Assembly: GCF_027853965.1 (NCBI RefSeq)
Contig: NZ_JAQGLB010000004.1
Location: forward strand, 248,001 to 312,000
DNA: 64,000 bases
Direction of reading: 5' to 3'
Origin: Saccharopolyspora indica
GTDB taxonomy: Bacteria > Actinomycetota > Actinomycetes > Mycobacteriales > Pseudonocardiaceae
Part shown: one piece after another, positions 50,436 to 58,917 of the stretch
How positions within the stretch are numbered: the stretch's first letter is position 1
Layout: every line of letters begins with the position of its first letter
The notes under the pieces: model-generated
Database searches by the model: none
What the model saw: only the letters and a program-made list of their open reading frames with translations
Told to the model about the DNA's origin: nothing
Program-made: the position numbers and the translations under genes

Positions 50436-51425
50436 ATGTCCATCGCGCACCGCGTCGTCATCGCGGTCTTCCCGGACGTCGACCTGCTCGACGTCACCGG
50501 TCCGGCCGAGGTCTTCGCGCTGGCCAACCGGGAGACCGCCGGGCGGGCCGGGTACCAGGTCCGGCTGGCCGGGCCGGTCGCCGGGGAGATCCGCACCTCG
50601 GCGGGGGTGCGGGTGCTCGCCGACGTGGCCTTCGCCGACGTCGGCGATGACGTGGACACGCTCCTGGTGCCGGGAGCGGTCGACATGACCGACGGCGGAC
50701 CCGTCGCCCGCATCGATCCCGGTGTGGTGGCGTGGGTGCGGGAGACCTCCGCGCACGCCAGGCGGGTCGCGTCGGTGTGCGTGGGCGCGCACGTGCTGGC
50801 CGCCGCCGGGCTGCTGGGCGGGAAGACGGTGACCACGCACTGGTCGACCGCCGCCCAGCTCGCCGCCGAGCACCCGGACGTCGCCGTCGATCCCGACCCG
50901 ATCTTCGTGCGCACCGACGGCGGCAGGCTGTGGACCGGCGCCGGGATCAGCGCCTGCCTGGACCTGGCGCTGGCCCTGGTCGCCGAGGACCTCGGCGACC
51001 AGACGGCGCTGGCGGTGGCCCGGCAGCTGGTGATGTACCTCAAGCGGCAGGGCGGGCAGAGCCAGTTCTCCGTGCCGCTGAGCCGGCCGGCGGGCCGCCG
51101 GGACATCGACGAGCTGCGGGTGTGGATCGCCGACCACCTCGACGCGGACCTGTCCGCGCGGGCGCTGGCCGAGCGGATGTGCTTGAGCGAGCGGCACTTC
51201 GCCCGCGTCTTCAAGCAGGAGACCGGCACCAGCCCGGCGACCTACGTCGAAGCGGCCCGCGTCGAGCTGGCCCGCCGCCTGCTGGAGACCACCGACTGCC
51301 CGCTCGACCAGGTCGCGGCGGCCGCCGGGCTCGGCTCGGCGGAAACCCTGCACCGCGCGTTCCGGCGCCAGCTGGCCACCACACCGGCGGCGTACCGGAG
51401 GCGCTTCCGCACTCCGGCCGCCTGA
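50436..51425 (+). CDS. GlxA-family (DJ-1/PfpI + AraC) regulator
   Basis: A 329-aa regulator like that at 41177 but closer to the canonical GlxA family. The DJ-1-like domain carries the nucleophile-position Cys in SVCVGAHVLAAAGLL. The AraC domain occupies about residues 230-325 (DLSARALAERMCLSERHFARVFKQETG; DQVAAAAGLGSAETLHRAF). ATG at 50436; GGAGG is only one base upstream, so the ribosome site is non-standard. The isochorismatase-like gene 68 bp downstream on the same strand is the likely target, a pairing common in this family. Confidence 0.92.
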   Translation: MSIAHRVVIAVFPDVDLLDVTGPAEVFALANRETAGRAGYQVRLAGPVAGEIRTSAGVRVLADVAFADVGDDVDTLLVPGAVDMTDGGPVARIDPGVVAWVRETSAHARRVASVCVGAHVLAAAGLLGGKTVTTHWSTAAQLAAEHPDVAVDPDPIFVRTDGGRLWTGAGISACLDLALALVAEDLGDQTALAVARQLVMYLKRQGGQSQFSVPLSRPAGRRDIDELRVWIADHLDADLSARALAERMCLSERHFARVFKQETGTSPATYVEAARVELARRLLETTDCPLDQVAAAAGLGSAETLHRAFRRQLATTPAAYRRRFRTPAA

Positions 51426-51493
51426 CCGGCGGTCGACCACCCCTGGCGAAGGGGTGCTTCGCCATGCCGTTTTGCCGAACGAGAGGACGTTCC

Positions 51494-52093
51494 ATGCCAT
51501 CGAAGACCCTGCGCGACGTGATCGGCCTGGACGCCCAGCCGCCGCGGCTGAGCGATTCCGCGCTGATCCTGATCGACTTCCAGAACACATACCGCACCGG
51601 CGTCATGGCCCTGGACGGCGCCGAAGAAGCCCTGGCGGCGGCCGCCCGGCTGCTGGAGCGCGCGCGAGCCGCGGGCATCCCGGTCGTCCACGTCATCAAC
51701 GACGGCGGCGAGGGCACGCCCTACGACATCCGCGCCCACATCGGCGCCATCAGCGACGAGGTCGCGCCGGTCGACGGCGAACCGGTGGTGGTCAAGCAGT
51801 TCCCCGACTCCTTCCACGCCACCGAGCTGGAGAAGACGCTGAAGGACCTGAACATCGGCGGTGACCTGGTGCTGGCGGGGTTCATGACGCACATGTGCGT
51901 CACCTTCACCGCCCAGGGCGCGTTCAACCTCGGCTACCGGCCCACGGTCGTCGCCGAGGCGACGGCCACCCGGTCGCTCCCCGCCCCGGACGGCACCGCG
52001 CTGCCCTCGGCGGCCCTCCACGAGGCGGCCCTGACCACGATCACCGACCTGTTCGGCCTCGTCGTCCCGGAAGTCGACGCGCTCCAGGACTGA
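51494..52093 (+). CDS. Isochorismatase-like cysteine hydrolase
   Basis: A 199-aa cysteine hydrolase. The catalytic triad is Asp in ALILIDFQN, Lys in VVVKQFPDSF and Cys in GFMTHMCVTF, as in nicotinamidase/isochorismatase-type enzymes that hydrolyse amides. ATG at 51494 after GAGAGGACGTTCC. The upstream GlxA-type regulator on the same strand probably controls it. The substrate is unknown. Confidence 0.92.
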   Translation: MPSKTLRDVIGLDAQPPRLSDSALILIDFQNTYRTGVMALDGAEEALAAAARLLERARAAGIPVVHVINDGGEGTPYDIRAHIGAISDEVAPVDGEPVVVKQFPDSFHATELEKTLKDLNIGGDLVLAGFMTHMCVTFTAQGAFNLGYRPTVVAEATATRSLPAPDGTALPSAALHEAALTTITDLFGLVVPEVDALQD

Positions 52094-52109
52094 AAGTCCA
52101 CTGTGGAAT

Positions 52110-53483
52110 TCAGTCCGAGCATTCGGTGCCGGGCGGCGGAAGTGCGCCGGTCGTGAGGTAACCGTGCACGATCTCGCGGGTACAACGGCTTTCGCCGCTC
52201 AGGTACACCGAGTGGTAGCCGTCGACGCCGAACCAGCGTGCCCCGGGCAGCTGCGACGCGACGTGGCTGCCCTCGGACGGCGCAGTGGTCGTGTCGTGCA
52301 AGCCGTTGGCCAGCAGCACCGGCGGTAGGCCGGGGGCGTGGATCGGTCGGGGCGGGTAGGTCGCCCCGGGCAGGCCGAGGCAGCGAACCGCGGTGAGCGG
52401 CAACTTCCAGCCGACGCGGGGCTCCGCAGTGCGCAGTTCGCCGATCAGCTCGGCCGTCGGTTCGTACCGCGGCGCGGGGAAGTCCGCGCACTCCGCGTGG
52501 AAGGTGAGGCCCGCGGGCAGCACCGGCGCGATGCCGAGGAAGTCCGAGGCATCACCGGCATCGGCCTCGGCGATCGCCGAGGTGACCATCGGCCAGGCGG
52601 CCTCCACCAGTAGCAACGCACCGGACCTCGCGCGGAACTGCTCGCCGGTCAGCACGCCTGTGCCACCGGGGATCGGGTGCTCGGCGGCTTTCGCCAGCAC
52701 CCGGTCCCACACCGCCAGCACGCTCTCGCCGTGCAGCGCGCAGTTTGCGTTCGCCGCGCACCAGCGGTCGATCCGGGGCAGGTCGGCGCGGATCTGGCGC
52801 ATGATCGGGTCGTAGTGGTCGCGGTCCCGCGGCCGGGTGTGGTCGACGACGCTGTCCAGGTACATGCGGCCGACGCGGTGCGGGAAGAGATCGGCGTAGA
52901 CCTGCCCGTACACGGTGCCGTAGGAGTTGCCGAAGTAGTTCAGCCGCTGCTGGCCGAGCGCCACGCGGATGGCGTCCACGTCGTGCGCGACCTGCCAGGA
53001 GTCCAGCCGGCCGGCGAGGTCGCCGATCGCATCGGAGCACGCGCGGTCGAACTCCCGGCCGCTGCGCTCGTGCTCCGCCCAGCGCCCGGCCGGATCCTCC
53101 ATGGCCGGCAGCGGATCGGGCGGTGCGGTCGGGCAGGTCACCCCGGCACTGCCGCCGAAGCCGCGCGGATCGAAGGCGATCACGTCGAACCACTGCGCGA
53201 GCTCGGTGAACCTGTCGCGTTGCCGCCGCAGCGCGTCGGTGCTCTCGTCCGGCCCGCCGAGGTTCACCAGCAGCGGGCCGAGTTTGCGCGACTGGTCCTG
53301 GGCCGGGAGCTTCGCCAGCGCGATCTCGACGGTCCCGGCACCGGGATCGCGCCAGTCCGCCCGAACCGGCACGTCCAGGCATTCCAGCCCATCACCGCAA
53401 TCCCGCCACTCCGCGGCACCTGCTGCCGGAACGCTCGACAGCAGCAGGCAGATCGCCGCCGCACCGACCAGAACTGCGCGCAT
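52110..53483 (-). CDS. Secreted alpha/beta hydrolase, TAP-like tripeptidyl aminopeptidase
   Basis: A 457-aa exported hydrolase. The signal peptide spans residues 1 to about 23 (VGAAAICLLLSSVPAAGAA). PLLVNLGGPDESTDAL carries the oxyanion region, DVIAFDPRGFGGS the next turn, NYFGNSYGTVYG the Ser nucleophile, LANGLHDTTTAPSEG the Asp and GYHSVYL the His. The C-terminal TAP-like domain is present. Relatives are mycelial tripeptidyl aminopeptidases. The ATG at 53483 follows AGGAAGG. Several cysteines (for example CGDGLEC, CAANANC) could form disulfides. Confidence 0.9.
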   Translation of the reverse strand: MRAVLVGAAAICLLLSSVPAAGAAEWRDCGDGLECLDVPVRADWRDPGAGTVEIALAKLPAQDQSRKLGPLLVNLGGPDESTDALRRQRDRFTELAQWFDVIAFDPRGFGGSAGVTCPTAPPDPLPAMEDPAGRWAEHERSGREFDRACSDAIGDLAGRLDSWQVAHDVDAIRVALGQQRLNYFGNSYGTVYGQVYADLFPHRVGRMYLDSVVDHTRPRDRDHYDPIMRQIRADLPRIDRWCAANANCALHGESVLAVWDRVLAKAAEHPIPGGTGVLTGEQFRARSGALLLVEAAWPMVTSAIAEADAGDASDFLGIAPVLPAGLTFHAECADFPAPRYEPTAELIGELRTAEPRVGWKLPLTAVRCLGLPGATYPPRPIHAPGLPPVLLANGLHDTTTAPSEGSHVASQLPGARWFGVDGYHSVYLSGESRCTREIVHGYLTTGALPPPGTECSD

Positions 53484-53577
53484 GCCAGGACCTTCCTGCC
53501 GAAGGGGCTCCCGGGCGACTGTCGCAAGGTCTTCGGGCACCGCTCGTCGGGGTTCTCCCCGAGATCGCCCCTGAAAG

Positions 53578-54183
53578 TCAGCAGAGGTCGCGCAGGCTGA
53601 GCGGCGCTGGTGGCGGGAGAGGTTCGGCGTGCTCGGCCCGCAAGGAGTTGAGCAGGTAGCCCAGCAAGCGGCGGGAGGCTGCCGGGGTCGTCATGCCGTT
53701 GTTCGCCATGAGCAGCAGCGGGAGGTCGCTGAGCGCGAAGTCGGCGCGGAGCGCACCGGCCGCTTTGGCGCGGTCGGCCAGCGTCGAGAAACTGCGCAGG
53801 GCGCGGTCGATTTCCTGCCCGATGTCGACGGCATCGGGCAGCGCCGCGAGGAAGGCCACGCTGAACCCGCGGTCCTCGGCCTGCATGGCGAACACCTTCT
53901 CGAGCGCCGAGCAGAACCCGCGCCACGGATCGGGATCCTCCAGCGCCTCGTGGACGACCGCCGTGCAGTTCGCGAACTGGTCGGCGAACGCCTCGGTGAT
54001 CAGCGCTTCCTTCGTGGGGAAGCGGCGGTAGAGGGTGGCGACGCCGACCTCGGCGCGCCGGGCGATCGCGGCCATCGGCACGTCGAGGCCGCGCTCGGCG
54101 AACAACGCCCGCGCCACCTCGACGATGCGTTCGCGGTTCTGCTGCGCGTCAACGCGCAGCAGGTGAGACGACCCCGTGCTCAT
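53578..54183 (-). CDS. TetR-family regulator
   Basis: A 201-aa repressor: HTH at about residues 16-60 (NRERIVEVARALFAERGLDVPMAAIARRAEVGVATLYRRFPTKEAL region), followed by a C-terminal domain common in regulators of reductases (LLLMANNGMTTPAASRRLLGYLL). ATG at 54183; a GTG three codons upstream is an alternative. The palindrome at 54201-54221 lies between it and the divergent F420-type reductase gene, its likely target. Confidence 0.9.
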   Translation of the reverse strand: MSTGSSHLLRVDAQQNRERIVEVARALFAERGLDVPMAAIARRAEVGVATLYRRFPTKEALITEAFADQFANCTAVVHEALEDPDPWRGFCSALEKVFAMQAEDRGFSVAFLAALPDAVDIGQEIDRALRSFSTLADRAKAAGALRADFALSDLPLLLMANNGMTTPAASRRLLGYLLNSLRAEHAEPLPPPAPLSLRDLC

Positions 54184-54200
54184 CGCTCTCACTTTAACTC

Positions 54201-54221
54201 AAGTGGAGGGGTGCTCCACTT
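54201..54221. promoter_or_regulatory. TetR operator
   Basis: AAGTGGAG (54201-54208), five bases, CTCCACTT (54214-54221): a perfect 8-bp-arm dyad 17 bp upstream of the TetR start codon, in the divergent gap. Confidence 0.78.
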
Positions 54222-54281
54222 TTCTTGCTAGCGTTGTACGCGCAGGTAGATGGTGGTTTCGGCGGCGGATCGAGGAGTCTC

Positions 54282-54638
54282 ATGAGGGTCGGAGGAGCAC
54301 GGGCGGAACGCATGATCGGGGGCGTGAACGCGTGGGTGAGCGGACTGCGCCGATCACCGCGTTGGGGCCGCTTCGTCCGCAAGTACTTCACGGTCATCAC
54401 CTACACCGGCCGGCGCTCGGGCCGGACCTTCACCACCCCGGTCGGCTACCGGAGAACGGGCGACACCGTCAGGATCGGCGTCGTCGCTCCCGACGCCAAG
54501 AACTGGTGGCGGAACTTCACCGGCGAAGGCGGCCCGATCACCCTGCACCTCGACGAAGTCGACCGCCAGGGCCACGCGATCGCCCGCCGCGACGAGAAGG
54601 GCCGCGTCGCGGTCACCGTCCGGCTGACCGGTCCGTAG
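54282..54638 (+). CDS. Deazaflavin (F420)-dependent nitroreductase-family protein
   Basis: A 118-aa protein of the DDN/DUF385 family, F420H2-dependent quinone or nitro-reductases. The core is TVITYTGRRSGRTFTTPVGYRRTGDTVRIGV and APDAKNWWRNFTGEGGPITLHLD, which form the split-barrel F420 site. The ATG at 54282 after GAGGAGTCTC is chosen over in-frame codons from 54225 onward. Probably controlled by the divergent TetR protein. Its end overlaps the convergent serine hydrolase gene by 26 bp. Confidence 0.88.
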   Translation: MRVGGARAERMIGGVNAWVSGLRRSPRWGRFVRKYFTVITYTGRRSGRTFTTPVGYRRTGDTVRIGVVAPDAKNWWRNFTGEGGPITLHLDEVDRQGHAIARRDEKGRVAVTVRLTGP

Positions 54639-55755
54639 CGCAGATCGCGGCGTCCGCGGTGGCGAACAGGGCGCGGCGGATCTCCGGGGTGGCCGGGTTG
54701 AGGTTGGCCACGACGGTGGCGCTGCGACCGTCGCCGGTCGTGGCGGCGAGCGTGCTGAACCCGATGATGTCGCCGCCGTGGCCCCAGAACTCGCCGCCGC
54801 AGGACAGCGGAACGCTCGCCAGGCCGAGACCGTAGGCCGCGCCGTCCGGGCCGATGTCGGCGGGGATCGTGCGCTGCATCTCGGCGAGCTGTTCCGGCGG
54901 GAGCAGACGGCCACCGAGCAGCGCTTCGTAGAACCGGTTCAGGTCCTCGCCGGTGGAGATCAGAGCACCCGCCGCGCCGCCGATCGACGGGTCGAACTCG
55001 GTGAAGTCGATCAGCGGCTCACCCGGGGCGTACCCGCGCGGGTGCGGGCCGGGCAGCCGCTCCTCGCCGCGCACCGGCAGGTGGGTTCCGCGCAGGCCGA
55101 GCGGTTCGACGATGCGCTCGGCGATCTCGGTGTGGATGCTCCGCCCGGTGACGCGCTCGACGAGCATCCCGGCCAGGACGTAGTTGGTGTTGGAGTAGGA
55201 CCAGCTCGTGCCCGCCGGGAACAGCGGTTCGTGCTGCATCGCGATGCCGACGAGCTCGGCGGGGTCGGCGCCGCGGTGGCGCAGTTCCTCCGGGTCGACG
55301 GCGAGGAATTCCTGCAGGTAGTCGTAGATCCCGCTGGTGTGCTGGAGCAGCTGGCGCACGGTGATCGCGGTGCCGTCGTTGCCGTTCCCGGCGATCACCC
55401 CGGGCAGGTGCTCCTCGACCGGGGAGTCCAGCTCGACGCGGCCCTCGGCGACGAGCTGGAGGACGACGGTGGCGACGAAGGTCTTGGTGACGCTGCCCGC
55501 GCGGAACCTGCCCCGCTCGGGAATCGGGTCGCCGGTGACGACATCACCGACACCGCTGCGCGCCCACCAGACCTGCCCCGCGCGGTCGTGCGCGGTGGCC
55601 AGCGCGCCGGGTGCGCCTCCTGCGGTGATCGCGTCGAGCGAGCGCTGGACGTCGGGGTGCGGCGCGGCGAGCGCCGGGCCCGCTGCGGTGGCGGTCATCA
55701 AGGCGACCAAGGCGGTCACGGCGGTGATCTGCTTGCGGCGCAACGATAATCGCAT
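54613..55755 (-). CDS. Secreted class C beta-lactamase-like serine hydrolase
   Basis: A 380-aa serine beta-lactamase/D-Ala-D-Ala carboxypeptidase-like protein. The signal peptide covers residues 1 to about 31 (ending ALAAP). The nucleophile motif is GSVTKTF (SxxK), the second is YSNTNY (YxN), and the third FWGHGGDI (HxG). Such proteins cleave peptidoglycan stem peptides or small esters outside the membrane. The ATG at 55755 is followed by a basic n-region. It stands alone; no regulator is adjacent. Confidence 0.92.
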   Translation of the reverse strand: MRLSLRRKQITAVTALVALMTATAAGPALAAPHPDVQRSLDAITAGGAPGALATAHDRAGQVWWARSGVGDVVTGDPIPERGRFRAGSVTKTFVATVVLQLVAEGRVELDSPVEEHLPGVIAGNGNDGTAITVRQLLQHTSGIYDYLQEFLAVDPEELRHRGADPAELVGIAMQHEPLFPAGTSWSYSNTNYVLAGMLVERVTGRSIHTEIAERIVEPLGLRGTHLPVRGEERLPGPHPRGYAPGEPLIDFTEFDPSIGGAAGALISTGEDLNRFYEALLGGRLLPPEQLAEMQRTIPADIGPDGAAYGLGLASVPLSCGGEFWGHGGDIIGFSTLAATTGDGRSATVVANLNPATPEIRRALFATADAAICATDRSAGR

Positions 55756-55895
55756 GGTGGAGAACTCCGATCTCGCGGTTGCCCAGCACGCTACGACCGG
55801 GCAGCCGTCCGGAGCATCGGGCAGAACCCTGAAAACGATCCGGGGTCGGCGGCTTTCGTGGCAGCATGGCGCAATGACGTTTCACCGAAAGGGCG

Positions 55896-56306
55896 ATGCC
55901 GCGTAAGCGGCCGGGCGCGCTGCGCGCCGAACGATCGGACCACCGCCGACCGATCCGTCGCGGACCGCTGGCGGAGCTGGACGATGTGACGGTCCGGCGG
56001 TGGTACTGGAGAATACGTGTCGAAGGGCCGCTGCGGCGGTATCGACGATTCCTCGGCCAACCAGGACGGCGGCTCTACCTGCCGCGAGCGGATCTCTACT
56101 CCCCGCACGATCCCGCCGATGCGCGGGACGACCTGGAGCGCCTGATGTCCGAACTGCCACCCCGAATCGGCGGTGAGCTGCGGCGGATGGTGGCTCCGCT
56201 GGACGAGGAGCTCCGGAGGCGCACGATCCGGGATCCGCACGCCGCGCGGGTGGGCCGCTGGTACGGCACGCCGTGGTGGTGGCACCGGTTGCGCGAGGAC
56301 TTGTGA
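55896..56306 (+). CDS. Hypothetical basic protein, 136 aa
   Basis: No family recognised. A 136-aa, strongly Arg-rich soluble protein (for example VRRWYWRIRVEGPLRRYRRFL, DEELRRRTIRDPHAARV) with a Trp-rich C-terminus (YGTPWWWHRLREDL). It is predicted cytosolic and helical. ATG at 55896 with AAAGGG upstream. It is followed by a CGTGAG-family hairpin that separates it from the threonyl-tRNA synthetase leader. Confidence 0.65.
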   Translation: MPRKRPGALRAERSDHRRPIRRGPLAELDDVTVRRWYWRIRVEGPLRRYRRFLGQPGRRLYLPRADLYSPHDPADARDDLERLMSELPPRIGGELRRMVAPLDEELRRRTIRDPHAARVGRWYGTPWWWHRLREDL

Positions 56307-56314
56307 CCAAAGCC

Positions 56315-56356
56315 CGTGAGCGGTTTGGGGTGCTATGGCGCCCTGAACCGCTCACG
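56315..56356. repeat. CGTGAG-family hairpin, copy D
   Basis: CGTGAGCGGTTTGGGG.../...CCTGAACCGCTCACG with centre TGCTATGGCG. It shares arm and centre with copies A-C and E but not the longer flanks. It lies 9 bp after the stop of the hypothetical gene and 38 bp before the -10 of the thrS-like leader. Confidence 0.78.
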
Positions 56357-56394
56357 AGCCCGGAATCACGTCGTGCCGACGCTCGCTGGGGTGC

Positions 56395-56502
56395 TACCGT
56401 CGTCGGCGTGAAGCGCGCTGGTCTGACTACGACGCCGGACGACGTCCCGGCGCGCTGACTGCTGTTCTCGCGAAGCTCCGGGGCGGGTGCCCCGGAGCTT
56501 CG
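56395..56502 (+). promoter_or_regulatory. Putative threonine attenuator (leader region) of the thrS-like gene
   Basis: The -10 TACCGT (56395-56400) sits 7 bp before a GTG, so the mRNA is probably leaderless. A 16-codon leader with three adjacent Thr codons is followed by a terminator-type hairpin: a perfect 14-bp stem (56471-56484 with 56489-56502) with loop GGGT. GTCCCGG (56444-56450), within the leader ORF just after the Thr codons, can pair with CCGGGGC (56478-56484) in the hairpin's left arm and so act as an antiterminator when a ribosome stalls at Thr codons. The scheme is inference; the elements are seen. Confidence 0.75.
56408..56458 (+). CDS. Threonine leader peptide
   Basis: The 16-residue ORF VKRAGLTTTPDDVPAR (GTG start) has three consecutive Thr codons, ACT ACG ACG, at codons 7-9. 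It ends 12 bp before the attenuator hairpin. Thr-codon runs in short leaders mark ribosome-mediated attenuation of threonine-related genes. Confidence 0.7.
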   Translation: MKRAGLTTTPDDVPAR

Positions 56503-56542
56503 TCGTGTGGTCACCCGCCTCATCACCGGTGAGGAGACCACC

Positions 56543-57733
56543 ATGCACGACCACCGCAAGCTCGGCCGCGAGCTGGGGCTGTTCGACACCGACCCGCTGA
56601 TCGGCGCCGGGCTGCCGTACTGGCTGCCCGACGGCGCCGTCGTGCGGCACACCCTGGAGGAGTACATCCGCGACGCCGAGCGGCGCGCGGGATACCGGCA
56701 CGTCTGCTCGCCGGTGCTGGGCAAGCGCGAGCTCTACGAGATCTCCGGCCACTGGGCGCACTACCGCGACGACATGTTCCCGCCGATGGATCTCGGCGGT
56801 GAGCAGGTGGTGCTGCGCCCGAGCCTGTGCCCGCACCACGCGGTCATCTACCGGTCCCGCGCGCACAGCTACCGGGAACTGCCGCTGCGGATGGCGGAAC
56901 TGGGCGGCATGTACCGCTCGGAGCTGTCCGGCGTGCTCGGCGGCCTGACCCGCGTGCGGGCGATCCAGCTCAACGACGCGCACATCTTCTGCACCCTCGA
57001 CCAGGTCGCCGACGAGGCCGCGGCCGCGCTGGAGCTGATCCGCAGCGCCTACGCCGCGATGGGCATCAGACCCGCCCGCTACCGGCTCTCGCTGGCCGGT
57101 GAAGGCGGGAAGTACGTCGCAGCGCCGGAGAACTGGAAGCGCGCCGCCGCCCTGCTCACCGAGGTGCTCGACCGCAGCGGCCTGGAGTACGAGGCCGTCG
57201 AGGGCGAAGCGGCGTTCTACGGCCCGAAGATCGACGTGCAGGTGGCCGACGGCGCGGGCCGCGAGTCGACCCTGTCCACCGTGCAGGTCGACTTCCACCA
57301 GCCCGAGCGGTTCGACCTGCACTACACCGGCCCGGACGGCGCCAAGCACCGCCCGGTCATGGTGCACCGGAGCATCATCGGCAGCGTGGAGCGAGCCGTC
57401 GCGCACCTCATCGAGGTGCACGGCGGAGCCTTCCCGGCCTGGCTGGCCCCGACCCAGCTCGTGGTCCTGCCCATCTCCGACGCCGAGCTGCCGCAGGCGG
57501 ATCGCTTCGCCCAGCAGTGCCTGCAACGAGGTCTGCGCGCGGAGGTCTCGGCCCCGGACCGCGGCAGCCTCGGCGCGCGCATCCGGGAAGCCCGGTTGGT
57601 GCCGTACCAGGTGGTCATCGGCGCGAAGGAGGCCGAAGCGGACCTGGTCTCGGTGCGCCTGCGCGACGGTCAGCGCCTGGACGCCCAGCCGGCCGATGAG
57701 TTCCTGGCCGGTCTCGGCGATCTGCGGCCCTGA
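56543..57733 (+). CDS. Short threonyl-tRNA synthetase paralogue lacking the editing domains
   Basis: A 396-aa class II synthetase. Full ThrRS (about 640-690 aa) has N-terminal TGS and editing domains; here the catalytic core starts at once. Motif 1 is GLPYWLPDGAVVRHTLEEYI (23-42), motif 2 runs from RMAELGGMYRSE to LTRVRAIQLNDAHIF (116-149), and motif 3 is HRSIIGSVERAVAHLIE (275-291). The Zn ligands Cys96, His147 and His275 are spaced as in E. coli Cys334/His385/His511. Around Cys96 the usual NCPGH is LCPHH. An anticodon-binding domain ends the protein. ATG at 56543 after GAGGAG. It may be a stress, inhibitor-resistant or low-fidelity ThrRS; function untested. Confidence 0.88.
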   Translation: MHDHRKLGRELGLFDTDPLIGAGLPYWLPDGAVVRHTLEEYIRDAERRAGYRHVCSPVLGKRELYEISGHWAHYRDDMFPPMDLGGEQVVLRPSLCPHHAVIYRSRAHSYRELPLRMAELGGMYRSELSGVLGGLTRVRAIQLNDAHIFCTLDQVADEAAAALELIRSAYAAMGIRPARYRLSLAGEGGKYVAAPENWKRAAALLTEVLDRSGLEYEAVEGEAAFYGPKIDVQVADGAGRESTLSTVQVDFHQPERFDLHYTGPDGAKHRPVMVHRSIIGSVERAVAHLIEVHGGAFPAWLAPTQLVVLPISDAELPQADRFAQQCLQRGLRAEVSAPDRGSLGARIREARLVPYQVVIGAKEAEADLVSVRLRDGQRLDAQPADEFLAGLGDLRP

Positions 57734-57813
57734 TCCTCAGCGGACGCCTGGGCCATGCGGCTGTTTTTCGGGAGGGATGGCAACCACCGGTGCGGTCGGA
57801 CGTCTGAACGGGT

Positions 57814-58917
57814 ATGAACACCCGACGCATGCGGAACGACTGGAGCGCACGGCCGCCGGCACACGACCCGAGGCCTGCACCGCCCCGTCCTGCGAACGGG
57901 ATGCGGGACGACTGGAACCCACGCCCGCCGGCACACGGCCCGAGGCCTGCGCCGCCGCACGCCCGGCGGCGCAGGCGCCGCTGGCCGGTCGTGGTGCTGC
58001 TCGTGCTGGTCCTGTTCCCGCTGGTGTTCGGGGGTTGGCTCTGGTTCCACGTCGACTCGACGATCAACCGGGTCAGCGCCTTTCCCGACTACGACGGTCG
58101 CCCGGCGGCGGGTGCGGGCACGAACTGGCTCATCGTCGGCTCCGACAGCCGCGACGGGCTCGACCAGGAGACCCGTGAGAACCTGCACGTGGGTTCGGCC
58201 GATGGGAACCGCACGGACACGATCATGATCGCGCACCTGCCGGACAACGACACACCGCCGACGCTGATCAGCCTTCCACGCGACTCCCGCGTCCCGGTGC
58301 CCGGCCAGGGCCGGAGCATGATCAACTCGGCGTTCGCCATCGGCGGCCCGCAGCTGCTGGCGCAGACCGTCGAGCAGGCCACCGGCCTGCGGATCGACCA
58401 CTACGCCGAGATCGGCTTCGGCGGCTTCGCCGGCCTGGTCGACGCGGTGGGCGGCGTGGAGATGTGCCTGGAGCAGGAGATGCACGACACGCAGACCGGT
58501 CAGACGCTGCAAGCCGGCTGCCAGATCCTGGACGGCGAGAAGGCGCTGACCTTCGTCCGGATGCGCTACAGCGAGGCCACGCCGCGATCGGACCTCGACC
58601 GGGTCGCCAACCAGCGCAAGTTCATCGGTGCGCTGGTCAAGGAGGCCTCCAGCTTCGGCACCCTCATCAACCCGTTCACGACCTACGCCCTCGCCGACAG
58701 CGGCGCGGCCGCGATGAAGATGTCCGAGTCCGACGGCGTCGGCGACCTGCTGTCGCTGGCCTGGGCGATGCGCGGCATCTCCTCGGGCGGTGTGGTGACC
58801 ACGACGGTGCCGGTCGCCGACAGCACCGCCAAGCGCTGGGACAAGGAGAAGGCCGGCGAGCTGTTCGAGTCGGTCAACAACGACCAGCCGATCCGCGAGG
58901 ACCTGATCGTCGAGTGA
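57814..58917 (+). CDS. LytR-CpsA-Psr (LCP) family cell-wall polymer ligase
   Basis: A 367-aa envelope enzyme that transfers polymers from undecaprenyl phosphate to peptidoglycan. A basic/Pro-rich cytoplasmic N-terminus (1-57), one membrane helix (58-78), then the LCP domain: TNWLIVGSDSR, NRTDTIMIAHL (phosphate-binding Arg/Asp), LISLPRDSRVPVPG, and ALTFVRMRY...SDLDRVANQRKFI. The cytoplasmic part contains a tandem 24-residue duplication (residues 6-29 and 30-53). ATG at 57814 has no Shine-Dalgarno sequence; it may be leaderless or coupled to the thrS-like gene 80 bp upstream. A terminator follows. Confidence 0.93.
   Translation: MNTRRMRNDWSARPPAHDPRPAPPRPANGMRDDWNPRPPAHGPRPAPPHARRRRRRWPVVVLLVLVLFPLVFGGWLWFHVDSTINRVSAFPDYDGRPAAGAGTNWLIVGSDSRDGLDQETRENLHVGSADGNRTDTIMIAHLPDNDTPPTLISLPRDSRVPVPGQGRSMINSAFAIGGPQLLAQTVEQATGLRIDHYAEIGFGGFAGLVDAVGGVEMCLEQEMHDTQTGQTLQAGCQILDGEKALTFVRMRYSEATPRSDLDRVANQRKFIGALVKEASSFGTLINPFTTYALADSGAAAMKMSESDGVGDLLSLAWAMRGISSGGVVTTTVPVADSTAKRWDKEKAGELFESVNNDQPIREDLIVE
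57829..57972 (+). repeat. Tandem 72-bp duplication within the LCP gene
   Basis: Two head-to-tail 72-bp units (57829-57900 and 57901-57972) encode MR(N/D)DW--RPPAH(D/G)PRPAPP in the cytoplasmic tail of the LCP protein. Most differences are single substitutions. Confidence 0.85.

Noticed and set aside
56360-56542. A T-box riboswitch in front of the thrS-like gene
   Set aside because: No T-box sequence or specifier-loop arrangement is visible; the Thr-codon ORF plus hairpin explains the leader better.
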